Below are positions 42,521 to 50,974 of a DNA stretch of 64,000 nucleotides, piece after piece. A program made the translations under genes and the position numbers. The DNA lies in NCBI GenBank assembly GCA_903898675.1, contig CAIUGM010000031.1:62001-126000 (forward strand), written 5' to 3'. How positions within the stretch are numbered: the stretch's first letter is position 1; each line of letters opens with the position of its first letter. The stretch comes from an uncultured Verrucomicrobiota bacterium (GTDB lineage Bacteria > Verrucomicrobiota > Verrucomicrobiia > Opitutales > Opitutaceae). A model generated the notes under the pieces. That model worked only from the letters and a program-made list of their open reading frames with translations. It was not told the origin of the DNA and ran no database searches.

Positions 42521-42718
42521 TCACTTCACCACCGGCATATGGATATCGCCGGAGTTATTGAGCACACCGAAGCCGTAAAGCAGCCACAGGATGACCACCA
42601 CCACGACCACCACATTCAGGATGCTTTTGATCGTGGACTGCATCGGGATGTAGGCGTTGATCAACCAGAGGACCACGCCGACGACAATTAAAGTAAGGAC
42701 TACGTTTATGAGAGGCAT
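42521..42718 (-). CDS. Thivi_2564-type small membrane protein (65 aa)
   Basis: A 65-residue protein with two hydrophobic segments (INVVLTLIVVGVVLWLINAY and SILNVVVVVVVILWLLYGFG) joined by the motif YIPMQSTIK. The pattern MPLIxxVLTLIVVGVxLWLIN-YIPM is typical of the Thivi_2564 family, found widely in Proteobacteria and Verrucomicrobiota. Function unknown. Confidence 0.85.
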   Translation of the reverse strand: MPLINVVLTLIVVGVVLWLINAYIPMQSTIKSILNVVVVVVVILWLLYGFGVLNNSGDIHMPVVK

Positions 42719-42960
42719 GCCCGAAGATACCCGGAAGCGCCGCCGGACGGTATGGGGTCAAACCCCACGGAACCACCGGGAAAGAATCCCCGCGGGCGCC
42801 TCGGCGAGGAATCCCAAGCACCTGATGGAATGCGATTTTCCAGGTTTCTCCCTGCAGGCAACCCCTGACCGCAGTCGTTTGCCTTTTATTTTCACGCCGC
42901 AGCGAAACCAAATGCGGCCGTCTGCGTTAAGGAAGGTGAACCATCAAACTTCCTCCCACC

Positions 42961-43509
42961 ATGAAGCATCAAATCCTGCATCGGTTTCTCACCACCACCG
43001 CCGTGACGCTTGTCGCCCTCGGCTCGCTTGCGCCCCTCGCCTCCGTCGCGCGGGAGCGTTCCACGAAGACCACCGGCCCCAAGGGCGGCACCGTGCAAAC
43101 CGAGGTGAACGCGGCGGACGGCACGGTCAATAAATCAGACACCTACACGAGCCCGACCGGCCAGGTCAGCACCCGCGCCGCCAAGGCCACCGTCAATAAA
43201 AGCACCGGGGCCGTCACGGGCTCCGCCTCCACCACCCTCGCCAACGGCAAGACCACCAGCAGCAGCCTGAACAGCCAGAAGACCGACACGGGACGCACGA
43301 CGACCGCCCAGGCGACCGGGCCGAACGGCAACACGGCCAACTACGACTCGACCTCGGCGAAGACGGACAACGGCTACACCCGCGAAGCCACCGCCACCGG
43401 GCCTAACGGCGCGGCCGTGACAAAGGATGTGACGGCCACCAAGCAGGATGACGGCTCGGTCACCAAAACCACCACCGTCAGCACAACGCCCCCGACGCCA
43501 AAATCCTGA
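42961..43509 (+). CDS. Secreted Thr/Ser-rich repetitive protein
   Basis: A 182-residue protein. The signal peptide (MKHQILHRFLTTTAVTLVAL) ends near VARE. The mature part is low complexity, made of irregular units like TTTAQATGPNGNTA and KTDNGYTREATATGPNGAAV, with TGPNG recurring, and ends in a TTTVSTTPPTPKS tail. It looks like an intrinsically disordered or beta-solenoid-like envelope protein. No known domain. Codon use matches its neighbours. Confidence 0.75.
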   Translation: MKHQILHRFLTTTAVTLVALGSLAPLASVARERSTKTTGPKGGTVQTEVNAADGTVNKSDTYTSPTGQVSTRAAKATVNKSTGAVTGSASTTLANGKTTSSSLNSQKTDTGRTTTAQATGPNGNTANYDSTSAKTDNGYTREATATGPNGAAVTKDVTATKQDDGSVTKTTTVSTTPPTPKS

Positions 43510-43613
43510 GCGTGCGTCCCAGCCTTCCCGCCTTCTCCGCGTGTTTTACCGGCAATGCACCCTCGCCTCGCCCGGGTGGCGGTGCATAGTGGCCATCCGA
43601 TCAGCAGACCTGT

Positions 43614-44246
43614 TTGAAACCGGATTTTGAAAATGCACCGGCCAGACTCCAGAGATCGGATGACACCCCGGTTGCGGCTTCCGCTTCGACTGACCCCGAC
43701 GACGCCTGCGCCCGGCGCGCGCAGGCCGGCGACCGCGCGGCCATGGAAATCCTGGTCGGAAGGCACCAGGCCGCCGTGGCGCGGTTGCTCTGGCGGTTTG
43801 TCCGCACCAAGGCCGATCTCGACGACCTGGTGCAGGAAACTTTCCTGCGCATGGTCCGCGGCCTCCCCGGCTGGCGGGCCCAGCAGCCGTTTTCCCACTG
43901 GCTGCTGCGGATCGCGACCAACACCGGCCGGGATTATTTCCGCCGGCAGTCCGTTCGTCGCCGCTGGATGGTTGAACCCAACGCCACGGAATCCGACGCC
44001 CCGGCTCCCGAAGCCATCGACCCGGCGGGCGATCCGGCCGCCCGCGCCGCGGCCAACGAAGTCAAGGCGTTGCTCGCCCAACTCTCACCCGACGAGCGTA
44101 CCCTGCTCACGCTCCACCACCTCGAAGGCTGGGGCCTCGCCCAAATCGCCGCGCAGTTCGGCTGGACCCTCACCGCGACCAAGCTCCGCGCCTGGCGCGC
44201 GCGGGGCCGGTTGCGCACCCTGCTTCAAACCAATGAATCCTCATGA
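43614..44246 (+). CDS. ECF-type RNA polymerase sigma factor
   Basis: A 210-residue sigma factor. Region 2 is AQAGDRAAMEILVGRHQAAV to DDLVQETFLRMVRGL (-10 recognition), and region 4 has LSPDERTLLTLHHLEGWGLA with the helix AQIAAQFGWTLTATKLRAWR (-35 recognition). It starts with TTG at 43614. The stop overlaps the next gene (ATGA), followed by another ATGA overlap: a three-gene operon with two membrane proteins that could control it. Confidence 0.92.
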   Translation: MKPDFENAPARLQRSDDTPVAASASTDPDDACARRAQAGDRAAMEILVGRHQAAVARLLWRFVRTKADLDDLVQETFLRMVRGLPGWRAQQPFSHWLLRIATNTGRDYFRRQSVRRRWMVEPNATESDAPAPEAIDPAGDPAARAAANEVKALLAQLSPDERTLLTLHHLEGWGLAQIAAQFGWTLTATKLRAWRARGRLRTLLQTNESS

Positions 44247-44545
44247 AAACACCTCCCTCCAATTTTGATTCCCGCTGGGAAAACCTGGTCCGGCAGGCGC
44301 AGGCCGATGCCGGCCCGGCCCCGGACCTGCCGGCCCTGCTGCGGGCGGTGCGGCAGGCCCCCGTCGTTTCGCGCGAGGGCTGGGCCGCGGAATTCACCGC
44401 CCTCTTTGCCTCGGCGCGCGTCGTGCCCGCGTGCCTGGCCGCGTCCTGCGCCCTCGCCTGCTTCGCGAGCTGGCAGGCGTGGGACTCCTGGCAGGCGCTG
44501 CCGTGGGCGCAGTTGCTGACCACCGCCACGGGAGGTTCGCCATGA
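44243..44545 (+). CDS. Small membrane protein of the sigma operon (putative anti-sigma component)
   Basis: A 100-residue protein: a soluble N-terminal part (about 60 residues, MKTPPSNFDSRWENLV...) and one membrane segment (VVPACLAASCALACFASW). The position between an ECF sigma factor and a Spy-like protein, with overlaps on both sides, suggests an anti-sigma-like role. No ZAS (HxxxCxxC) motif is seen. Confidence 0.72.
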   Translation: MKTPPSNFDSRWENLVRQAQADAGPAPDLPALLRAVRQAPVVSREGWAAEFTALFASARVVPACLAASCALACFASWQAWDSWQALPWAQLLTTATGGSP

Positions 44546-44967
44546 GCGGCATCCGCTGGCGCGGCTGGCTCGCCGCCATCGCCATCTTTCTGCTGGGCGC
44601 CGGCGTCGGCGGGGCCGGCGCGGCGTGGGTGGGCGCGCGCATGGTGCGCAATGCGATCCTTAACCCGACGCCAACCCGCACCCTCGCGGACCGGGCGACC
44701 GAAAGGATCGGCGCCGACCTGACCAAGAATCTCTCGCTGACCCCGCAGGAGTCCGCGCAGGTTCAGGCCGTGCTGGCGCAGTCCGCGACCAACCTGAAGG
44801 CGCTGCGCGGGCAGGTGGCCACGCAAACCCGGGCCGAGCTGCGTTCCGCCGCGCGGCAGATTGCGGCACTGTTGCCGCCCGACAAGCGGGCGGAATTTTA
44901 CCGGCTCGTCACCCGGCGCTATGAGCGGCTCGGGTTGACGCCGCTGGACGCCGGCGAAAAACCGTGA
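44542..44967 (+). CDS. Membrane-anchored periplasmic sensor, CpxP/Spy-like
   Basis: A 141-residue protein with an N-terminal membrane anchor (WLAAIAIFLLGAGVGGAGAA) and a helical periplasmic domain containing LSLTPQESAQVQAVLAQ and ALLPPDKRAEFYRLV, close to the LTxxQ pattern of Spy/CpxP and heavy-metal-sensor proteins. With the sigma factor and the small membrane protein it forms a probable envelope-stress module. Confidence 0.82.
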   Translation: MSGIRWRGWLAAIAIFLLGAGVGGAGAAWVGARMVRNAILNPTPTRTLADRATERIGADLTKNLSLTPQESAQVQAVLAQSATNLKALRGQVATQTRAELRSAARQIAALLPPDKRAEFYRLVTRRYERLGLTPLDAGEKP

Positions 44968-44989
44968 GGGCGGGCGGCCCCGCCCACCG

Positions 44990-45769
44990 TCACTTCGCGC
45001 CCAGGTTCCAGCCGGACAGCAGCGGATAGAGCACGCTCCGCCACACGGCGTAGCCGGCCGGATTGAGGTGCAGGTGGTCCGGATTGAAATCCTCCGCCTT
45101 CGACGTTCCGTCGGGGAGGGCCAGCGGGGTGAAGGTGTCGCACACCGTGACCGCCGGATCGGAGGCCACAAGTTTCATGACCAGGGCATTCAGCTCATGG
45201 ATCCGCTCCGGGTAGGTGTCTTCGCCCTTGCGTGGCATGACGAGGCACCACGCGATCGGAATCTGCGGATAAGCGGTGCGGATGCGCGCGTGCAGCACGC
45301 GGAGATTGTCCGCGATGTCCGCCGGCGACGTGTGTTGGCCCAGGTCGTTGGTGCCGATCAGGACCACCAGGGCCCGCGGGTGCAGGTCGAGCACGTCGGC
45401 CTGCAGGCGGTAGAGCAGGTTGGGCGTCGTGTCGCCGCCGATGCCGCGATTGACCACCTTGAGCGGCAGACCGGCGAAATCCTGCTCGAGCGTGTTCCAG
45501 CCTTCCGTGATGGAGTCGCCGACAAAGACAATGCCGCCCTGGTCCTGCGCAGCGCGCTGCGCAAACAGCGTGCGGCGCTCGACGTTCTTGGCGCGAAAGC
45601 CCGACCAGCCCGACGTCTCACCCTTGGCCTGGAAGACGCCATCGGAGGGCCAGAACGGATCCACCGCCGCCATGGGCGTGGCTGGCGCCGGGGCTGCGAC
45701 CGGTTTGGGAGTCGTCTGGCAGCCGGCCAGCAAGATGCTCAAGGCAACCAAGGGGAGTAGTTTGTTCAT
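44990..45769 (-). CDS. Lipoprotein SGNH/GDSL hydrolase
   Basis: A 259-residue protein. Lipobox LLAGC (Cys17) after a short signal. Block I is VFVGDSITEGW (nucleophile Ser), block II contains NRGIGGDTT, block III is VVLIGTNDLGQ, and block V is DHLHLNPAGYAVW (Asp-His). This resembles PAF-acetylhydrolase-like esterases that deacetylate or deacylate glycans or lipids at the envelope. Confidence 0.92.
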   Translation of the reverse strand: MNKLLPLVALSILLAGCQTTPKPVAAPAPATPMAAVDPFWPSDGVFQAKGETSGWSGFRAKNVERRTLFAQRAAQDQGGIVFVGDSITEGWNTLEQDFAGLPLKVVNRGIGGDTTPNLLYRLQADVLDLHPRALVVLIGTNDLGQHTSPADIADNLRVLHARIRTAYPQIPIAWCLVMPRKGEDTYPERIHELNALVMKLVASDPAVTVCDTFTPLALPDGTSKAEDFNPDHLHLNPAGYAVWRSVLYPLLSGWNLGAK

Positions 45770-45885
45770 GTTGGGGAAAATGGGGCCGAGGAAAGCCGGT
45801 TAAATTAGCCGCTGGGGACCGCGGTGCAAGCCCGCGGGTTTCCCGCCGGAACCTTGATGACGGCTTGACACGCGCCAATCTGTTA

Positions 45886-45901
45886 TTAACCGATTGGTTA
45901 A
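45886..45901 (+). promoter_or_regulatory. ArsR operator TTAACC-GATT-GGTTAA with upstream TTGACA
   Basis: A perfect 6-bp-arm dyad lies 2 bases before the ArsR-family ATG, and a consensus -35 box TTGACA is at 45865-45870. The dyad would overlap the -10 or transcription start, as expected for autorepression. Confidence 0.75.
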
Positions 45902-45903
45902 GT

Positions 45904-46299
45904 ATGAGAAAAGTCGCGCCCCGTCTCGATCCCGACCAGCTCAGCCGCACCTTCGCGGCGCTCGCGGATCCCACCCGGCGCGCGATCCTGGCGCGGTTGA
46001 CCGCCGGGCCGACCACGGTCACCTCGCTGGCCGAGCCGCACGCCATGAGCCTGCCCGCCGTCTCCAAGCACCTCCGGGTCCTGGAGCGCAGCGGCCTGAT
46101 CGAGCGCAGCCGCGACGCGCAGTGGCGCCCCTGCCGGCTCAAGGCCGCGCCCATGAAGCAGGCGGTGGACTGGCTCGAGGCTTATCGCCGCCACTGGGAA
46201 GAAAGCCTCGACCGGCTGGAAGAGTATCTGAAGGAACTGCAGGCCAAGCCACCGGCTGCACTGGAGAAAATGCATGCCCGGCCCAATAAAAACCGCTGA
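45904..46299 (+). CDS. ArsR-family transcriptional regulator
   Basis: A 131-residue winged-helix protein. DPTRRAILARL and SLPAVSKHLRVLERSGLIERSRDAQ are the recognition helix and wing of the ArsR/SdpR type; no cysteine metal site is present. It is followed directly, with a 26-base overlap, by an SRPBCC gene, a common pairing in which the regulator controls the SRPBCC genes. The start is the ATG at 45904. Confidence 0.93.
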   Translation: MRKVAPRLDPDQLSRTFAALADPTRRAILARLTAGPTTVTSLAEPHAMSLPAVSKHLRVLERSGLIERSRDAQWRPCRLKAAPMKQAVDWLEAYRRHWEESLDRLEEYLKELQAKPPAALEKMHARPNKNR

Positions 46300-46747
46300 C
46301 CGACCTTCCGATCCCCGCGAGATCGTGACCACGCGGATCTTCGCGGCGCCGCGCGAGGAAGTGTTCGCCGCCTTCGCCGACCCGCAACGCCTCGCCCAAT
46401 GGTGGGGACCGTACGGTTTCACCAACACGATCCACCTGTTCGACCTGCGCCCGGGCGGAAGCTGGCGCCTCACCATGCACGGTCCCGACGGCGCGGATTA
46501 CCCCAACCAGTCCGAGTTCACCGAGGTCGTACCTCCGCAGCGGATTGTTTTTCAACACCTCGGGCCCGTCCACCCCTTCCGGATGACCATGACTTTTACC
46601 GAACAAGGCCGGGCGACCGCCCTCACCTGGCGGATGCTCCACGAGACGGCCGCCGAGGTCGCGCAGCTGGGAGAATTCCTCGCCGGGGCGAACGAGCAGA
46701 ACTTCGACCGCCTGGCCGCACATCTTGCCAATTACCACAACCCATGA
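46274..46747 (+). CDS. SRPBCC (AHSA1-like) protein
   Basis: A 157-residue START-like protein with REIVTTRIFAAPREEVFAAF, LAQWWGPYGFTNT, LRPGGSWRLTMHGPDG and the C-terminal helix FDRLAAHLAN, all typical of AHSA1-type SRPBCC proteins, which bind a hydrophobic ligand. It overlaps both the ArsR gene and the next gene (ATGA), so it is in the operon. Confidence 0.92.
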   Translation: MPGPIKTADRPSDPREIVTTRIFAAPREEVFAAFADPQRLAQWWGPYGFTNTIHLFDLRPGGSWRLTMHGPDGADYPNQSEFTEVVPPQRIVFQHLGPVHPFRMTMTFTEQGRATALTWRMLHETAAEVAQLGEFLAGANEQNFDRLAAHLANYHNP

Positions 46748-47715
46748 CCACGCCCAACACCTCCCCCACCTCTGATCGCGAGATCGTCCACACCCGCGTC
46801 GTCGACGCACCACGCGAACTTGTCTGGCAGGCCTGGACCGAGCCGCAGCACGTGGCCAAATGGTGGGGGCCGCGCGGCTTCAGCACCACGATCAAAAAAA
46901 TGGATTTCCGCGTTGGCGGCGTCTGGGAGCATGTCATGCGCGGACCCGACGGGGTGAATTACCCGAACAAAAGCACGTTCAAGGAAATCGTGACGCACGA
47001 GCGCATCGTGTACTCGCACGGCGGCGGCCGCGAGGAGGGACCCGGCGCGACCTTCATCGCCACGTGGACCTTCGAGACGGTGGCGCCCGGCCGGACGAGG
47101 CTGACCGGCCGCCTGGTTTTCCCATCCGCCGAGGCGCGCGACTTCGTGGCCCGGGAGTTCGGCGCGGTCGAAGGCGGCCGGCAAACACTGGAGCGGCTGA
47201 CCGAATACCTGCCGGGGATGACGGCGGCCCCGGGCGAGTTCGTCATCACCCGCGTCCTGGCTGCCCCGCGCGAACTCGTGTGGCAGGTCTGGACCCAGGT
47301 GGAGCACCTGCAGTCCTGGTTCGGGCCGAAGGGATTCACCACCCCGGTCGCCCGCCTGGATTTGCGGCCGGGTGGAGTCTTCCACTACTGCATGCAGTCG
47401 CCGGACGGCGGGAAAATGTGGGGCCGGTTCGTCTACCGCGAAATCGTGGCGCCCGAGCGCCTCGTCTGGGTCAATTCCTTCTCGGATGAAGCCGGCGGAC
47501 TCGGCCGGCATCCCTTGAGCCCGACCTGGCCGCAGGAGATGCTGACCGTGGTCACGTTCGCCGAGGAAATGGGCCGGACGACCGTTACCATCCGGTGGAC
47601 CACGCTGAACGCGACGGCCGAAGAGCAAAAGACCTTCGACTCCAACTTCGACGGCATGAACCAGGGCTGGGGCGGAACGATGGCCCAGCTCGAAGCCCAC
47701 CTGGCAAAGCTCTGA
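46744..47715 (+). CDS. Tandem double SRPBCC (AHSA1-like) protein
   Basis: A 323-residue protein with two complete AHSA1-like domains. Domain 1 has VVDAPRELVWQAWTEPQHVA, KWWGPRGFSTTIKKMDFRVGG; domain 2 starts near residue 160 with VLAAPRELVWQVWTQVEHLQ, SWFGPKGFTTPVARLDLRPGG. The repeats suggest tandem duplication and fusion. Most relatives are single-domain. Confidence 0.9.
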   Translation: MTTPNTSPTSDREIVHTRVVDAPRELVWQAWTEPQHVAKWWGPRGFSTTIKKMDFRVGGVWEHVMRGPDGVNYPNKSTFKEIVTHERIVYSHGGGREEGPGATFIATWTFETVAPGRTRLTGRLVFPSAEARDFVAREFGAVEGGRQTLERLTEYLPGMTAAPGEFVITRVLAAPRELVWQVWTQVEHLQSWFGPKGFTTPVARLDLRPGGVFHYCMQSPDGGKMWGRFVYREIVAPERLVWVNSFSDEAGGLGRHPLSPTWPQEMLTVVTFAEEMGRTTVTIRWTTLNATAEEQKTFDSNFDGMNQGWGGTMAQLEAHLAKL

Positions 47716-47749
47716 GCGACTTCACCGTAAATCCCAACCAACCCCAGCC

Positions 47750-48226
47750 ATGCAAAAAATCACCCCATTCCTCTGGTTCGACCACAACCTTGAGCCAGCC
47801 CTCAAATTCTACACCGCCATCTTCAAGGACTCCAAGGTACTCGAGGTCCGCCGCTACGACGAAACCGGTCCTGACGGGAAGACCAAGGTCATGACGGCCA
47901 CGTTCCGCCTCGCCGGTCAGAAGTTTGTCGGAATTAACGGCGGCCCCTATTTCAAGTTCAACGAGGCCGTCTCGTTTGTCGTGAGCTGCCAGACCCAGCG
48001 CGAGGTGGACTATTACTGGCGGAAACTCACGGCCGGTGGCGGCCAGCCCGGCCGGTGCGCCTGGCTGAAGGACAAGTTCGGCCTCTCCTGGCAGATCGTG
48101 CCGGATGTACTGATCAAGCTGCTGAGCGACAAGGACAGCGCCAAGGCCGCGCGCGTCATGCAGGCCATGCTGAAAATGTCCAAGATCGACATCAAGGCCC
48201 TGCAGCGCGCCCACGCGGGCAAGTGA
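47750..48226 (+). CDS. VOC-superfamily protein (PhnB/glyoxalase-like)
   Basis: A 158-residue protein with the YdhR/PhnB-like pattern: ITPFLWFDHNLEPALKFYTA, VMTATFRLAGQKFVGINGGP and FGLSWQIVPDVLIKLLSD. These VOC proteins bind a metal or small molecule and are often annotated as 3-demethylubiquinone methyltransferase-like; the exact substrate is unknown. Probably co-transcribed with the SRPBCC genes. Confidence 0.9.
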   Translation: MQKITPFLWFDHNLEPALKFYTAIFKDSKVLEVRRYDETGPDGKTKVMTATFRLAGQKFVGINGGPYFKFNEAVSFVVSCQTQREVDYYWRKLTAGGGQPGRCAWLKDKFGLSWQIVPDVLIKLLSDKDSAKAARVMQAMLKMSKIDIKALQRAHAGK

Positions 48227-48242
48227 CGATCCGCACCGAACC

Positions 48243-48650
48243 ATGAAAAAATCCCTCGGGCGAAGCATCTGGGCCGTCGTCGCCGGCGTCCTGTTCATCA
48301 TCGTCATCACCACCCTCGTTGATCTGCTGCTGCACATCGTGCACGTCTACCCGCCGATGGACCAGCCGCTCACCGATCGGCTCGCCGTCCTGGCAAGTTC
48401 CTACCGCCTCGTCATCAGCATCGCCGGCGCCTATCTGACCTCGCGCCTCGCGCCGGACCGACCGATGCGGCATGCGCTGATTCTCGGCTATGTCGGTGTG
48501 GTCCTCGGCCTGATCGGGGCCTTGGCCACCTGGAACCTCGGTCTTGGCCCGCACTGGTATCCCGTTTCCCTCGTCGTGGTCGCCGTCCCGCAATGCTGGC
48601 TCGGCGGCTGGCTGTTCGCGCGCCGGACCGGCGCCGCTTCCCGCGCCTGA
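48243..48650 (+). CDS. Small membrane protein (135 aa, four spans)
   Basis: A 135-residue protein with four hydrophobic segments (IWAVVAGVLFIIVITTLVDL, LVISIAGAYLTSRL, LILGYVGVVLGLIGALATW, VSLVVVAVPQCWLGGWLF). No recognised domain. It lies within the SRPBCC/VOC cluster with short intergenic gaps. Confidence 0.78.
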   Translation: MKKSLGRSIWAVVAGVLFIIVITTLVDLLLHIVHVYPPMDQPLTDRLAVLASSYRLVISIAGAYLTSRLAPDRPMRHALILGYVGVVLGLIGALATWNLGLGPHWYPVSLVVVAVPQCWLGGWLFARRTGAASRA

Positions 48651-48661
48651 GCCGAAGCCCC

Positions 48662-49120
48662 ATGCCCTCGTCTACCGACCGGACCCTCGTCCTCACCCGC
48701 CTGCTCGTCGCCCCGCGGTCCTTGGTTTTCCGCGTCTGGACGCAGCCCGGGCACCTCGCCCGCTGGTGGGGCCCGGACGGCTTCACGCTGCCGACGTGCG
48801 AGATGGATTTCCGCGCCGGCGGCGCCTACCGGTTCTGTATGCGCGCGCCCGACGGCTCCGACCACTGGGTCTGGGGCGAATATCGCGAGATCGTCGAGCC
48901 GGAGCGGCTGGTCTTCACGTGGGAGCGCGAGGACGAGCCCGGCCTGCGGCACGGGCTCAAAAACCTGGTGACCGTCACGTTCGCCGAGGAGGACGGGCAG
49001 ACGCGGCTTACGCTCCACCACGAGACCTTCCAGACGGTCGCCGACCGCGATGACCATAACGATGGCTGGACCCAGTGCCTGAACCGCCTTATCTCCCACA
49101 TCGCCCAGATTCCCACCTGA
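48662..49120 (+). CDS. SRPBCC (AHSA1-like) protein
   Basis: A 152-residue AHSA1-like protein with LTRLLVAPRSLVFRVWTQPG, LARWWGPDGFTLPTCEMDFR and the C-terminal WTQCLNRLISHIAQ. Most like the second domain of the tandem protein upstream, so these are probably paralogues from duplication. Confidence 0.92.
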   Translation: MPSSTDRTLVLTRLLVAPRSLVFRVWTQPGHLARWWGPDGFTLPTCEMDFRAGGAYRFCMRAPDGSDHWVWGEYREIVEPERLVFTWEREDEPGLRHGLKNLVTVTFAEEDGQTRLTLHHETFQTVADRDDHNDGWTQCLNRLISHIAQIPT

Positions 49121-49133
49121 ACCCCTACCCACC

Positions 49134-49529
49134 ATGGAATCACCCACGCCTGCTTCCCCTGTCTCCAAGAAAGCCCTCTGGATCGGCCGCATCATGACCG
49201 CCCTGCCCGTGCTCATGCTACTTTTCAGCGCAGTCATGAAGCTCATCAACGCCCCCGGCGTCGCCGACGGCTTCACCCATCTCGGCTGGCCGACCAGCCT
49301 GACGTTCGGTCTCGGCCTCCTCGAGGTTTCGTGCGCCATCCTGTACGCGATCCCACGCACCGCAGTCCTCGGCGCCATTCTGGTGACCGGCTACCTCGGG
49401 GGCGCGATCGCCACGCACGTGCGCATCGGCGAACCTTTTATCATGCAGGCCATCTTCGGCGTCCTGGTCTGGGGCGGGCTTTACCTCCGTGACCCGCGGA
49501 TCCGTGCGCTGATTCCGCTTTATCGCTAG
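49134..49529 (+). CDS. DoxX-family membrane protein
   Basis: A 131-residue protein with four transmembrane segments: IGRIMTALPVLMLLFSAVMK, LTFGLGLLEVSCAILYAIPR, AVLGAILVTGYLGGAIATHV and FGVLVWGGLYLRDPRIRALI, the DoxX/DUF2569-like pattern. DoxX proteins are quinone-related or redox-linked membrane proteins. Start ATG at 49134, 13 bases after the previous gene. Confidence 0.9.
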   Translation: MESPTPASPVSKKALWIGRIMTALPVLMLLFSAVMKLINAPGVADGFTHLGWPTSLTFGLGLLEVSCAILYAIPRTAVLGAILVTGYLGGAIATHVRIGEPFIMQAIFGVLVWGGLYLRDPRIRALIPLYR

Positions 49530-49592
49530 GTCCAAACGCCGGCGCGATCCGATTAACCCGTTCGCCGCACCCAGCTTCAACCCACCCCCATC

Positions 49593-50126
49593 ATGATCAT
49601 CACCCTTCTGATCCTGGCCGTCGTCGTTGTCCTCTTTCTCCTTGCAGCCGCCCTGCAGCCCGCTGATTTCCGCATCGAACGGAGCGTGACGATCAGCGCC
49701 CCACCCGCCGCCGTCTTTCCCTATGTGAATGACCTCCACCTCTGGCAGGAATTCTCCCCGTGGGCCAAGCTCGATCCCCACGTGCAGAACACCTACACGG
49801 GACCGGCGGCCGGAGTCGGCGCCAGCCTCAGCTGGCTCGGCAACGCCAAGATCGGCCAGGGCAGCATGACAATTATCGAGAGCCGCCCGGCCGAACTCGT
49901 GCGGATGCAACTCGAATTTCTCAAACCGTTCGCCGCCTCCAATCTCGCGGAGTTCCTGCTCCGGTCAGCGGACGGTCAAACGACCATCAGCTGGAGCATG
50001 ACGGGCCGAAGAAATTTCCCGATGAAGGCGTTCAGCCTGGTCATGAACATGGACAAGCTGGTCGGCGGCGATTTTGAGCGTGGCCTCGCCACCCTGAAAA
50101 CCCTCGCCGAGGCCGCCCGAAAGTAG
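49593..50126 (+). CDS. Membrane-anchored SRPBCC (polyketide cyclase-like) protein
   Basis: A 177-residue protein. An N-terminal transmembrane segment (MIITLLILAVVVVLFLLAAA) precedes a START-like domain: RIERSVTISAPPAAVFPYVN, HLWQEFSPWAKLD, LVRMQLEFLKPF and SWSMTGRRNFPMKAF. This closes the SRPBCC/VOC/DoxX island. It probably works at the membrane on a lipid-like ligand. Confidence 0.88.
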   Translation: MIITLLILAVVVVLFLLAAALQPADFRIERSVTISAPPAAVFPYVNDLHLWQEFSPWAKLDPHVQNTYTGPAAGVGASLSWLGNAKIGQGSMTIIESRPAELVRMQLEFLKPFAASNLAEFLLRSADGQTTISWSMTGRRNFPMKAFSLVMNMDKLVGGDFERGLATLKTLAEAARK

Positions 50127-50141
50127 ACCGCGGCGGCTGTC

Positions 50142-50600
50142 TTACTCGTAGCTCTGCCGCTCGTGGCGGGAGACCTTGTGCGTGACATAGCGGTCATTGA
50201 ACATCAGGAGCTCGGTCGTTTCCTCGGTGATGTGGCTGAGATTGTGGTACTCGGGGGGACCGGGCGTCTGCGACTGGTGGGCCACGCCGTTGGCATCGAC
50301 CAGGGTGGTCACGATCGGCGCGGTGGGCACCTCGATTCGTTCCATCCGGATACTTACCTCGCGGTTGTAGGCCCAGATCTCGGCTTTGCCGTCGGGCGTC
50401 TTCATGGGCCGGATTTCGTCCGGCTTGCCCATGAGTTCCCGGACCGCGGCGGCGGGCATTTCGGGCTTGAGGGCGGATTCCTTCGCCTTGGCGGCGGTCT
50501 CCGACGCGGCGGCAGTGTCCTTGTCGGCGGCCCGGACCGGCACCGGGCCGGTCAGGAAGAGCGGGAAAGCCAGGAAGAGCAGAAAATAACGCGGATTCAT
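50142..50600 (-). CDS. Secreted hypothetical protein
   Basis: A 152-residue protein with a signal peptide (MNPRYFLLFLAFPLFLTGPV, cleavage near VRAAD). The mature part contains AVRELMGKPDEIRPM and AEIWAYNR, a pattern like the SmpA/OmlA-type BamE repeat (a G-KPD-I sequence), but the rest is unlike BamE. I do not assign a function. Start at the ATG at 50600. Confidence 0.6.
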   Translation of the reverse strand: MNPRYFLLFLAFPLFLTGPVPVRAADKDTAAASETAAKAKESALKPEMPAAAVRELMGKPDEIRPMKTPDGKAEIWAYNREVSIRMERIEVPTAPIVTTLVDANGVAHQSQTPGPPEYHNLSHITEETTELLMFNDRYVTHKVSRHERQSYE

Positions 50601-50756
50601 GATCAGAGAGCACAACCCCGCCGGACGGGAAATTACTTCAGGATTATTTCGCACTAGGTGGAAGGAAACCAACTGAGGGAGAGAAACAAGTGGATATGCT
50701 GCGGTCGCGCCAAGCCACTCATTCACCTTCGACTCAAGCGCGGTGACAGAAACACC

Positions 50757-50948
50757 CTACCGATCCTTGCCGACCACCGCGGCCAGCCAGCTGCCGATGA
50801 CCACGATGAGGACCAGCCACCAGAGGTAGCGCAACTCGAGCGCCGCCAGCTCGACCACGTAAAAGACCCGCCGGAACAGCAGGCAGGCGACCACCAGCGC
50901 CAGGACGACGGCGAGCTGCACCAGCTTGCGCCGATTTGCGGGTTCCAT
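50757..50948 (-). CDS. Small membrane protein (63 aa)
   Basis: A 63-residue protein with two hydrophobic segments (KLVQLAVVLALVVACLLF and YLWWLVLIVVIGSWLAAVVG) and a short basic N-terminus. 26 bases upstream of the cupin gene on the same strand. Function unknown. Confidence 0.65.
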   Translation of the reverse strand: MEPANRRKLVQLAVVLALVVACLLFRRVFYVVELAALELRYLWWLVLIVVIGSWLAAVVGKDR

Positions 50949-50974
50949 GCGGGTGACCGGAAGCGGCGGGAAAA

